This document shows positions 15,216 to 22,708 of a stretch of DNA of 25,519 bases, one piece after another. The DNA lies in assembly GCA_021850555.1 (NCBI GenBank), contig JAJZLX010000430.1, positions 1 through 25,519 of the forward strand, in the 5' to 3' direction. The stretch is from Pseudomonadota bacterium. Lineage in GTDB: Bacteria > Pseudomonadota > Gammaproteobacteria > Steroidobacterales > Steroidobacteraceae. Below the pieces are notes generated by a model, which worked only from the letters and a program-made list of their open reading frames with translations, made no database searches and was not told the DNA's origin. The position numbers and the translations under genes are program-made. Position 1 is the first letter of the stretch. Each line of letters starts with the position of its first letter.

Positions 15216-16739
15216 TCACTTGCCCGCGCCCCTTGCATCCGCCTTCAGCGTGTCGCTGTAGAAGGCATCGAGGACCGAGTGCATCGCCTTCAGCGCGCTC
15301 GGATTCAGATAGATCATGTGGCCTGACCTGAAGTAGGCGAACGTGATGTGCTTGCGCAGCTTCGGGGTCAACATGGCGTGATCGAGGTCGTATTCGGTCT
15401 CGTAAAACGGCGTCGCCAGGTCGAAGTATCCGTTTTCGGACAACACCCGCAGGTACGGATTCTTGCGCATGGCCGCCGCCAGGTCACCGGCCACGTACGG
15501 CCTCGCCCGATGCTCATGCTTCCAGTCCCACTTCTTGTAAGCCTGATTGCTCTCCTCCTTGTACAGTCGATTGGAGTGGTACTTCAGGATGTCATGCAAA
15601 TACCACTCGAAGGCGCCGGCGAAGGGCGCCGCCGTGAACTGGCTGGAGGGATCGAAGGAGTTGCGCGAGCTGACCGCGTCGGCGTCCGAGGCGGAAAAAC
15701 GCGCGTCATAGCGCCCGATGTGCTCGCGCTGCGGCAGCAGCAGCTCCTTGCGGAAGTGCGCGGCGGTCACGCGCAGGTTGGCGCGCTCGAGGTAGGCGAC
15801 CGGCAGGCCCGTGAACTCGTGCATCCGTTTCGCGACCGAGTCGAGCTCGCTTTTCGGCAGGGTGTCGCCCTGCCATAGGGCTTGCGCGTAGGGGCCGGAG
15901 GCGAAATCGCGCGCCTGCTGCACGAAGGCGGGCAGGCTGGCCGGCCGGTTCGGCACCTTGTGGTGATACCAGGCGATCGCGGCGAAAGAGGGCAGGTAGA
16001 AGATGTACTTGTTGTCGGAACCGGGCATCCAGTCGAAGTAGTTGAGGACCGAGGATTGCAGGATGACGCCGTTCAGCGCGATACCGTGATTCTGGAGGTA
16101 ATCGGCAAGGGCCGCGGAGCGCGTGGTGCCGTAGCTCTCACCGTACAGGAACTTCGGCGACTGCCAGCGGTTGTACTGCTTCAGGTATCGATAGATGAAC
16201 TGGGCGAAGGACTTCACGTCCTGATCCACGCCCCAGAACATCTTGCCCTGGCCCTTGCCCACGACACGGCTGTAGCCGGTGCCCACCGCGTCGATGAAGA
16301 CCAGATCCGTGTCGTTGAGAATGCTTTCGTGACTGGGCGTGATCGAATAAGGCGCAGGTGGCGTGGGGCCGCCGTTGGTCATGTTCACGCGGTAGGGCCC
16401 GAGTCCGCCCATTTGTATCCAGTCGGAGGCGGCGCCCGGTCCACCGTTGTAAAGAAAGGTGACGGGCCGGTCGGCGAGGTTGCGCACGCCGTCTTTGGTA
16501 TAGGCGACGTAGAACATGCTGGCGATCGGCTGATTCTGCCCGTTGCGCAGCAGGATCGTGCCGGCGGTGGCCGTGTAGCGGATCGTGCGCCCGCCGATCG
16601 TCTCGCTGTGCTGCGTGCTCACGGCGCGCTCCTTGGGCACCGCAGCGGGCGCGGGCGCGGCGGGCTTGGGCGGCGCCGCAAACGCGGACATGGACACCAT
16701 CAGAAGACACAGGGACGGCAGGGCGATCAGGCGGGGCAT
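15216..16739 (-). CDS. Secreted S10-family serine carboxypeptidase
   Basis: A 507-residue serine carboxypeptidase-like protein of MEROPS family S10, predicted to trim C-terminal residues from peptides at acidic pH in the periplasm or outside. With the ATG at 16739 there is a clear signal peptide (MPRLIALPSLCLLMVSMSAFA-A), followed by a Pro/Ala-rich linker. The oxyanion region NGGPGAAS is at 98-105, the nucleophile Ser202 in GESYG, the acid Asp440 in YFDLATPF and the His474 in SGHMIYL. The frame is open 23 codons further upstream, but those lack signal-peptide features. GAGAG lies about 9 bases before the ATG. It lies downstream of csiV, 179 bases away. The physiological substrate is unknown. 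Confidence 0.92.
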   Translation of the reverse strand: MPRLIALPSLCLLMVSMSAFAAPPKPAAPAPAAVPKERAVSTQHSETIGGRTIRYTATAGTILLRNGQNQPIASMFYVAYTKDGVRNLADRPVTFLYNGGPGAASDWIQMGGLGPYRVNMTNGGPTPPAPYSITPSHESILNDTDLVFIDAVGTGYSRVVGKGQGKMFWGVDQDVKSFAQFIYRYLKQYNRWQSPKFLYGESYGTTRSAALADYLQNHGIALNGVILQSSVLNYFDWMPGSDNKYIFYLPSFAAIAWYHHKVPNRPASLPAFVQQARDFASGPYAQALWQGDTLPKSELDSVAKRMHEFTGLPVAYLERANLRVTAAHFRKELLLPQREHIGRYDARFSASDADAVSSRNSFDPSSQFTAAPFAGAFEWYLHDILKYHSNRLYKEESNQAYKKWDWKHEHRARPYVAGDLAAAMRKNPYLRVLSENGYFDLATPFYETEYDLDHAMLTPKLRKHITFAYFRSGHMIYLNPSALKAMHSVLDAFYSDTLKADARGAGK

Positions 16740-16761
16740 GCGGCAATCTCTCGTCACGGGG

Positions 16762-16793
16762 GGCCGGATCGGCCGTCTCGCGTTAGAGACGGC
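16762..16793 (-). promoter_or_regulatory. Tandem inverted repeats before the S10 peptidase gene
   Basis: GCCGTCTC at 16772-16779 pairs perfectly with GAGACGGC at 16786-16793 around a 6-base loop. Overlapping it, GGCCG-GAT-CGGCC spans 16762-16774. The two dyads share bases and so could form alternative stems. They end 23 bases before the ATG at 16739, just upstream of the ribosome-binding site. This could be an operator or an mRNA structure controlling translation. Confidence 0.4.
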
Positions 16794-16897
16794 GCTGGAG
16801 CGCAACATTCCGCGTGGGAGCGCGAATTTCGACGAACCGTGCGCCGGCGGCGTCGAGCGGCTTCTCCTGAGGGGCCCCGGCTCTGCGCAGAAATCGC

Positions 16898-16913
16898 CGC
16901 GGGCGCGCCCGCG
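16898..16913. repeat. 16-base perfect palindrome downstream of csiV
   Basis: CGCGGGCGCGCCCGCG lies just after the csiV stop. On the plus strand it is followed by TCCTTTT, but both flanking genes are on the minus strand. There the following sequence has only a short ATTT. It may contribute to ending csiV transcripts, without good terminator form. Confidence 0.25.
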
Positions 16914-16918
16914 TCCTT

Positions 16919-17650
16919 TTACCGCCCCGGCGGGTGCGCCCGCGGAACGGGCAGAACGAGGGCAATGACGCCGAAGGCGGGGTTGTCATAGTAGTTGCGC
17001 TGGTAGAAGCGCACGCGGCGCATCTCGTTCAGCACGAAGGTGGTGCCGGGCGCGGCGCCGAGGCCGGCGGGCGGGTGGGCAATGGCGTAATCGAGCCTCA
17101 TGCCGAGGTGCAGGAACGCCCCGCGCTCGAAATACACCTCGCCCGTGAGGCCCGGCACGTCGATGCCGAGCTGCTGGAGCGTGAAGCCGGCATTGCTGCC
17201 CCAGTCGCTCGCGGTCTGCTCCCAGGCGGCGTGTGCCACGACGTGATAGTCGCGGCTGCCGCGCAGGATGGCGGTGATGGGCCTCAGCCGGTACTGCGAT
17301 GGGGGCGCCAGGTCGAGCAGCTGTCCGACGTTTGAGCCGGTAGCCGCCTCACCGCCCGTCACGGTGGCCGTCATGCCGGTCTCCGCGGCCCAGTCCTCGG
17401 GGCTCCCGAGCGCCACCAGCGTGCGGAAAATGACGATCTCGATGTAATACGCTCTTCTGTGAGTGCTCGGCGCCGCGCCGGAATCGGCGGCGGCAGAGCC
17501 GGCGGCGGCCACACCCGATGCCTGTGGGTTGCCCTGGGCGGGCGGTGCGCCTTGCCTCGCAGGCGCGGCGAGCTGTGAGAAAGCGGGCTGCCAAGCGGCC
17601 ACGGCCAGCGCAAGCAGCACAGTCAGGCACGAAAGGGCGCGGTATCTCAT
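16919..17650 (-). CDS. csiV: CsiV-family periplasmic protein
   Basis: CsiV proteins are periplasmic. In Vibrio cholerae CsiV binds peptidoglycan and works with LpoA to activate PBP1a; that is family knowledge. The 243-residue protein here has a signal peptide (about residues 1-25) and an Ala/Pro-rich linker. Then come conserved-looking blocks: YYIEIVIFRTL at the start of the domain, HAAWEQ, GEVYFERGAFLHLGMRLDY, and MRRVRFYQRNYYDNPAFGVI near the C-terminus. These fit the pattern of a beta-rich domain with a final x-YYDHP-x-GV motif. It follows mfd by 25 bases on the same strand, as csiV-like genes do next to mfd in Pseudomonas. Confidence is moderate because similarity is limited to short blocks. 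Confidence 0.75.
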   Translation of the reverse strand: MRYRALSCLTVLLALAVAAWQPAFSQLAAPARQGAPPAQGNPQASGVAAAGSAAADSGAAPSTHRRAYYIEIVIFRTLVALGSPEDWAAETGMTATVTGGEAATGSNVGQLLDLAPPSQYRLRPITAILRGSRDYHVVAHAAWEQTASDWGSNAGFTLQQLGIDVPGLTGEVYFERGAFLHLGMRLDYAIAHPPAGLGAAPGTTFVLNEMRRVRFYQRNYYDNPAFGVIALVLPVPRAHPPGR

Positions 17651-17675
17651 CCGCGCAGTCTACCTGAAAAGCGGA

Positions 17676-20600
17676 TCAGCTCGGTCTTGCCGGGCGGCCC
17701 CCCAGGCGCTTCATGAGCGCGCTCGCGAACTCGAAGCGCGCCTCCTCCTCCGGCAGGGCGCGCGAGATGCGCAGCTTCAGCGGCCCCTCTAGCCGGTACT
17801 CCCGCGGCGCCTGTTGCATCAGCTTCACCAGCGCGGCGGGCTCGACGGCGGTGCTCTGCTCGAAAGTCACGGCGCCGCCGGCGGGCCCGAGGTCGAGTCT
17901 GCGGATGCCGAGCGCGCGCGCGGTGAGCTTCAGCCGTGCGAGTCGGATCAGGCGCTGCGCGGCCTCGGGCAGGGGGCCGAAGCGGTCGTGGATCTCCGCC
18001 GTCAGCTCATCGAGTTGCTCGGGGCCCGCGGCCGCCGCGATGCGCTTGTAAAGCCCGAGGCGCACGTGCACATCGGCGATGAAGCTCTCCGGCAGGAAGG
18101 CCGGCAGGCGCAGCTCCACCTCCGTGGCCGCCGCCAGAGGTTTCGTCAGGTCAGGCTCGCGGCCGGCCTTCAACGCCGCCACCGCCTCCTCGAGCAGATC
18201 GAGATACAGCGCAAGGCCGATCTCGGACATCTGGCCGCTCTGGTGCTCGCCGAGCAGCTCCCCGGCGCCGCGGATCTCCAGATCGTGGGTCGCGAGCGCG
18301 AAACCCGCGCCCAGCTCCTCCATCGACTCGATGGCCTCCAGCCGCTTGGCCGCATCGGCGCTCAACGCGCGCCGCGGCGGGGCGATCAGGTAGGCGTAGG
18401 CCCTGTGGTGCGAGCGACCGACACGCCCGCGCAGCTGGTGCAGCTGCGCAAGTCCCATGTGATCGGCGCGATTGATGATGATGGTGTTGGCCGTCGGCAC
18501 GTCGATGCCGCTTTCGATGATGGTGGTGCACAGCAGCAGATCGAAGCGCCGGTGGTAGAAATCCACCATCAGTTGCTCGAGATCGCGCTCGCGCATCTGG
18601 CCGTGACCGATGCGCACGCTCGCCTCGGGAACCAAGCCCTGCACATCGGCGGCGATCTTCTCGATGGTGCGGATCTCGTTGTGCACGAAATAGATCTGCC
18701 CGCCGCGGCGCAGCTCGCGCAGCACCGCCTCCCGCAGCGTCGGGCCGTGCCACTCGATGACGAAGGTCTTGATGGCGAGCCGCTCGGCGGGCGGCGTGGT
18801 GATGAGCGACAGATCGCGCAGCCCGCCGAGCGCCATGTTGAGGGTACGCGGAATGGGCGTGGCGGTGAGCGTGAGCACGTGAACGTTGGCGCGCAGCGCC
18901 TGCAGGCGCTCCTTGTCGCGGACCCCGAAGCGCTGCTCCTCGTCGACGATCAGCAGTCCCAGGTCCTTGAACTGCGCGTGCGCGTGCAGCAGCCGATGCG
19001 TGGCGATCACGATGTCGACCGTGCCGCGCTCGAGTCCCTCGAGCGTCGCGCGGGTTTCCTTCGCGTTGCCGAAGCGGGAGAGTCCCTCGATGCGCACCGG
19101 CCAGTCGGCGAAGCGGTCGCGGAAGTTGGTCAGGTGCTGCTGCGCGAGCAGCGTCGTCGGCGCGAGCACCGCCACCTGCTTGCCTGATTGCACCGCGGCA
19201 AACGCCGCGCGCATGGCGACCTCGGTCTTGCCGAACCCGACATCGCCGCACACGATCCGGTCCATCGGCCTGAGACTCCCGAGGTCCGCGAGCACCTGGC
19301 GGATCGCCTCGCGCTGGTCGTCGGTCTCCTCGAAGGGGAAAGCCTCGGCGAAGGTGCGGCAGTCGGCCTCGTTGAGCGTGAGCTTCAGGCCCGGCTGAGC
19401 CTTGCGCCGCGCATAGAGGTCGAGCAGCTCCGCGGCGACGTCGCGGATCTGCTCGGCGGCGCGCCTGCGCGCCTTGGCCCACTGATCGGTGCCGAGCTTG
19501 TGCAGGGGCGCGCTCTCGGGCGCCGCTCCCGTGTAGCGGGTCACGAGGTGCAGGGAGTGCACCGGCACGTACACCCGGTCGCCGCCCTGATACTCGAGCA
19601 CCAGGAATTCCCCGGCCTGACCGGCCACCTCCATCGGCTGCAGGCCGACGTAGCGGCCCACACCGTATTCCTCGTGGACGACCGGGGCGCCGGGGTTGAG
19701 GTCCTGCAGATCGCGCAGAATGGCTTCCGGGTCGGCCGCGGCGCGCTTGCGGCGGCGCTCCTGGCGGGCGCGCGCGCCGAACAGCTGCGCTTCCGCGATC
19801 ACCGCGAGCGGCGGCTCGGTGAGCCACAGGCCCGTCAAGTCGGGGGCCACGCAAAGGTTGAGAGGGGATGAGCCGGCGAGAAACTCCTCCCACCCGGATA
19901 CCACCTGTACGGGGAGGCCGCGGGTGCGACTTTCCGTCCCCCTCTCATCCGTCCCACCCCCCGCGGCTCCGATCGGAGCCAAAGGATGGCTGCTCAGCAG
20001 CTCCTGCAGCACCTCGCGGCGGCCGGGGGAATCGGCGGCGATCAGCGCCCGGCCGCCGAAGGCGGCGAGGAAACGCTCGAGCGCCTCGAGCGGCCGCTCG
20101 GAGCGCATGTCGACGCGCAGCTCCTTGGGCGCAAGCGCCGGGAAGACCCGCATCGCGGCCGCCTCGGCAGGCCCGGCAGCGGTCTCGGTGTCGAGCGTGA
20201 CGGAAGCGAAGCGCTCGATCTGAGCTGCGAGGGTCGCGGGGTCGATGAACAGCTCGGCCGGAGCGAGCACGGGCCGCTCGATGTCGTGGCGGCGCTCCTC
20301 GTAGCGCGTCTCGATGTCCTTCCAGGCCCTCTCGAGCGCTTCGGGCAGCGCCGCGTCGCGCACGATCACCGCGTTCGCCGGCAGATAATCGAGCAGGGTC
20401 GAGGTCTGCTCGAAAAAGAGTGGCAGGTAGAATTCCACGCCCGCCGGCGAGAGCCCCTCGCTCACCCCCCGGTACACGGCCGAGCGCATCGGCTCGCCCT
20501 CGAATCGGGTGCGGAATCGGCGCCGGAACTCGCGCACGGCTTCCGGATCGAGAGGCAGCTCGCGCGCCGGCAACAGCTGCAGGCTCTCGATCGTCTCGAG

Positions 20601-21209
20601 CGAGCGCTGCGAGTCCGGATCGAAGCGCCGGATGGCCTCGATCTGCTCATCGAACAGATCGATGCGCAGCGGCTGCTCCGTGCCCATGGGAAACACATCG
20701 AACAGCGAGCCGCGCACCGCGAACTCCCCCGGGCTCCTCACCTGGCTCACGCTCGCGTAGCCGGCATCGGCCAGACGCTGGCGGAATGGCTCGAGGCTGA
20801 GAGTCTGGCCGCGCGTGAGCACGAACGCCCGGGCCTGTACGTATTGCTTGGGCGGCAGGCGCTGCATGAGCGTGTCGGCCGCGACGATCAGGCAGCCGTG
20901 CTTGAGCTGCGGCAGCTCGTAGAGCGTGCGCAGGCGCCGCGAGATGATGTCGGGATGGGGCGAGAACAGGTCGTAGGGCAGCACTTCCCAGTCGGGGAAG
21001 GTGAGCGGCACGAGACGCCCGCCGGCGAAGAAGGCGAGCTCAGCCGTCAGCCGCGCGAGCTCGCGGGCCGCATCAACCACTACGACGTACAGTTTCTGGT
21101 CGGAGCGGGTGGCTTCGGCGAGCGCGAGCGCGGTGGCGCTGCCGTGCAAATGATGCCAGCGCAGGTGCCGCCGGGCGGCGCCTGGGACGGGCGGGTCAAG
21201 GATGTTCAA
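17676..21209 (-). CDS. mfd: Transcription-repair coupling factor Mfd
   Basis: Mfd removes RNA polymerase stalled at DNA lesions and recruits UvrA for transcription-coupled repair. The protein has 1177 residues (E. coli 1148). The N-terminal UvrB-like part shows DWEVLPYDLFSPHPDI near 73-88. The RNA-polymerase-interacting region begins with NPGAPVVHEEYGVGRY near 505-520. The RecG-like translocase has Walker A GDVGFGKTE at 655-663, DEEQ at 756-759, LTATPIPRTLNMA, and the C-terminal LHQLRGRVGRS and ATHDLEIRGAGELLGEHQSG blocks. The start is TTG at 21209, which overlaps the stop of the cyclase gene (TTGA). No ATG fits better. A linker near 415-432 is Gly/Thr/Glu-rich and longer than usual. Confidence 0.97.
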   Translation of the reverse strand: MNILDPPVPGAARRHLRWHHLHGSATALALAEATRSDQKLYVVVVDAARELARLTAELAFFAGGRLVPLTFPDWEVLPYDLFSPHPDIISRRLRTLYELPQLKHGCLIVAADTLMQRLPPKQYVQARAFVLTRGQTLSLEPFRQRLADAGYASVSQVRSPGEFAVRGSLFDVFPMGTEQPLRIDLFDEQIEAIRRFDPDSQRSLETIESLQLLPARELPLDPEAVREFRRRFRTRFEGEPMRSAVYRGVSEGLSPAGVEFYLPLFFEQTSTLLDYLPANAVIVRDAALPEALERAWKDIETRYEERRHDIERPVLAPAELFIDPATLAAQIERFASVTLDTETAAGPAEAAAMRVFPALAPKELRVDMRSERPLEALERFLAAFGGRALIAADSPGRREVLQELLSSHPLAPIGAAGGGTDERGTESRTRGLPVQVVSGWEEFLAGSSPLNLCVAPDLTGLWLTEPPLAVIAEAQLFGARARQERRRKRAAADPEAILRDLQDLNPGAPVVHEEYGVGRYVGLQPMEVAGQAGEFLVLEYQGGDRVYVPVHSLHLVTRYTGAAPESAPLHKLGTDQWAKARRRAAEQIRDVAAELLDLYARRKAQPGLKLTLNEADCRTFAEAFPFEETDDQREAIRQVLADLGSLRPMDRIVCGDVGFGKTEVAMRAAFAAVQSGKQVAVLAPTTLLAQQHLTNFRDRFADWPVRIEGLSRFGNAKETRATLEGLERGTVDIVIATHRLLHAHAQFKDLGLLIVDEEQRFGVRDKERLQALRANVHVLTLTATPIPRTLNMALGGLRDLSLITTPPAERLAIKTFVIEWHGPTLREAVLRELRRGGQIYFVHNEIRTIEKIAADVQGLVPEASVRIGHGQMRERDLEQLMVDFYHRRFDLLLCTTIIESGIDVPTANTIIINRADHMGLAQLHQLRGRVGRSHHRAYAYLIAPPRRALSADAAKRLEAIESMEELGAGFALATHDLEIRGAGELLGEHQSGQMSEIGLALYLDLLEEAVAALKAGREPDLTKPLAAATEVELRLPAFLPESFIADVHVRLGLYKRIAAAAGPEQLDELTAEIHDRFGPLPEAAQRLIRLARLKLTARALGIRRLDLGPAGGAVTFEQSTAVEPAALVKLMQQAPREYRLEGPLKLRISRALPEEEARFEFASALMKRLGGRPARPS

Positions 21210-22015
21210 ACGGCGACTGGAGCTTCCGTGATCTGAAGCCGCGGAGCGGCCGGCACGCAGTATATATCGATTGCGCCGGAGCGGCCGCGCAGCTGCATCG
21301 GCGGCAGCGCCGTGGCGCCGACATCGAAGCCGAGCTCATCGAGGGATTGCTTGAGCGCGCGGGAGAAGAGCATCTCCCCGGCGCGGGCGCGCTGGCACAG
21401 CCGCGCGGCCACGTTGACCGTATCGCCGATGAGGGTGTAGCTCATGTACGAGCTCGAGCCGATATTGCCGGCGACGACGTCACCTTCGTTGATGCCGATC
21501 CCGAGCCCCGCCTCGACCCCGTAGCGCTCCCGCCACGAGCCTGCGAGCGCGGCGAAGCTGTGCAGCATCTCCTGTGCCGCGCGCACCGCCCGGCGGGCGC
21601 TGTCGGGCTGCTCGAGCGGCACCCCGAACCCGAGCATCAGGCAGTCCCCTGCCATGTGGAAGACCGTGCCGTCGTGGCGCAGCGTGATCTCGGTGAGCAG
21701 CGAGAAGTACTCGTTGAGCAGCGGCACCACCTGGCGCGCCTCCAGGCGCTCGGACAGGCCCGTGAAACCGCGCAGATCCGCGAAGAGCACGACCGCATGG
21801 GCGCGCAGATCATCGGCGGACAGCAGTGTCTCGCGCAGCTGCACGTCCTCCAGGATCCTCTCCGCCAAACTGGGAGAGACGTAGCGCAGCACGGCACGGC
21901 GCAGCACTTCCTCACGGCGGCGAACCTCGGCCTTGAGGTGTGCCTGGGCCAGCTGGCGCCGCACGGCACCTGCTTCGACCAGCTCCTCGATGTTGAGCGA
22001 CGCATCGACGGCCAC
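21206..22015 (-). CDS. Class III adenylate/guanylate cyclase catalytic-domain protein
   Basis: A 269-residue soluble protein made of a helical N-terminus (about 1-60, charged, coiled-coil-like) and one class III nucleotide cyclase domain. Metal-binding Asp80 (LFADLRGFT) and Asp124 (HMAGDCLMLGFG) are present, as are the transition-state pair Asn201 and Arg205 (GDTVNVAARL). The purine-selecting position that is Lys in adenylate cyclases is His120 here, and the second selecting position is Thr194, as in class IIIb enzymes. There is no membrane segment or other sensor domain. The start is GTG at 22015 with AGGA about 11 bases upstream. Its stop overlaps the TTG of mfd. The product (cAMP, cGMP or none) cannot be decided from sequence. 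Confidence 0.88.
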   Translation of the reverse strand: MAVDASLNIEELVEAGAVRRQLAQAHLKAEVRRREEVLRRAVLRYVSPSLAERILEDVQLRETLLSADDLRAHAVVLFADLRGFTGLSERLEARQVVPLLNEYFSLLTEITLRHDGTVFHMAGDCLMLGFGVPLEQPDSARRAVRAAQEMLHSFAALAGSWRERYGVEAGLGIGINEGDVVAGNIGSSSYMSYTLIGDTVNVAARLCQRARAGEMLFSRALKQSLDELGFDVGATALPPMQLRGRSGAIDIYCVPAAPRLQITEAPVAV

Positions 22016-22285
22016 GGGAGTTTTCCTGGAGTTCTTCTGTCAAGGGCAACGGCAAGGGTACCATAATCCCTGCGGCGCATGTCGGCATACCGCGACAGAG
22101 GTAATATGCCCGCGCTGCCCTAGCTTAACGGCCCCGGCGGGCTGGAACTTTAGGGAACGAGAACCGGATCACGGACCTGAGGGTGAGGGGCGCAGGGGTC
22201 AGTGGGAGGCTGCGCGCCTTTACGCGGGTATCCCTGCCTCCCGTCCCGGGACGGGCATACGCGTGCGCCTTTGCGACCGCCCCCT
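22016..22285 (-). other. Intergenic region between small secreted protein and cyclase
   Basis: This 270-base gap lies between two minus-strand genes. It contains a 16-base perfect palindrome CCCGTCCCGGGACGGG at 22240-22255, which may help end the upstream transcript though it lacks a T-run. On the minus strand there is an AT-richer patch with TATGGT near 22060-22070 as a weak -10. There is also a lone TTGACA just before the cyclase ribosome-binding site. I see no gene or tRNA in it. Confidence 0.4.
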
Positions 22286-22582
22286 CTAGCGGGAGGTTTG
22301 GCGCGAGCCGTGCACCACCGCGTCTATGACGCGGTCGTACTCGAAGTAGACCGAGTAGCCGGGGTAGTTCCAGCGCGTGATCGGCGGATGGGCGCCGACG
22401 GCGGGGTAGCGCTTTTCAGGCCGTCCGAAGCGCGCCTCGACCTGGCGCATGGTCTGGCCCCGGTGCGGGCGTGGGATGGAGGAGGGCGCAATCATCAGCC
22501 GCCCGCTCACGACGATCGTCTCAGCCGACGCCACGCTCACCGCGCAACCCATGAGCAGTGCCAGGAGTGTTCGAGCACGCAT
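22286..22582 (-). CDS. Small exported protein of unknown function
   Basis: A 98-residue protein with an N-terminal export signal (MRARTLLALLMGCAVSVASA-E). Cleavage after ASA by signal peptidase I is likely, but LMGC could also act as an imperfect lipobox, making it a lipoprotein. The mature part reads RGQTMRQVEARFGRPEKR, then HPPITRWNYPGYSVYFEYDRVIDAVV. The pattern of a short helix, then a W-x-Y strand, then a YFE-x-x-x-VI strand recalls SmpA/OmlA (BamE-like) folds, but I cannot assign it. I have an impression of similar hypothetical proteins in xanthomonads. GGAGG at 22591-22595 is an ideal ribosome-binding site. It is divergent from the Lol genes. Confidence 0.75.
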   Translation of the reverse strand: MRARTLLALLMGCAVSVASAETIVVSGRLMIAPSSIPRPHRGQTMRQVEARFGRPEKRYPAVGAHPPITRWNYPGYSVYFEYDRVIDAVVHGSRQTSR

Positions 22583-22608
22583 GAGCAGACCTCCAGGGAA
22601 CCTGTCGG

Positions 22609-22635
22609 ACTATACGCCCCGGAGCTTGCCGTCAA
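22609..22635 (-). promoter_or_regulatory. Candidate sigma70 promoter for the small exported protein
   Basis: On the minus strand, TTGACG (22630-22635) and TATAGT (22609-22614) each match 5 of 6 consensus bases, but the spacer is only 15 bases. Transcription would begin near 22602, giving a leader of about 20 bases with the GGAGG ribosome-binding site. Confidence 0.45.
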
Positions 22636-22708
22636 AGCCGCCGCCGGCCGCCGCAGGCCAATTCTGTGACGCGGCTCAAGCAGCGGGCCGCGGGGGGACT
22701 ATGGTTAA

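Noticed and set aside
16898..16920. Palindrome plus TCCTTTT as an intrinsic terminator
   Set aside because: The T-rich side is on the plus strand, but both neighbouring genes are on the minus strand.
15882..16991. Plus-strand frame antisense to the S10 peptidase
   Set aside because: The opposite strand carries the complete catalytic triad and signal peptide; this frame shows no motif.
19986..21236. Plus-strand 416-codon frame inside mfd
   Set aside because: It mirrors mfd, which has full-length family motifs. No credible domain in this frame.
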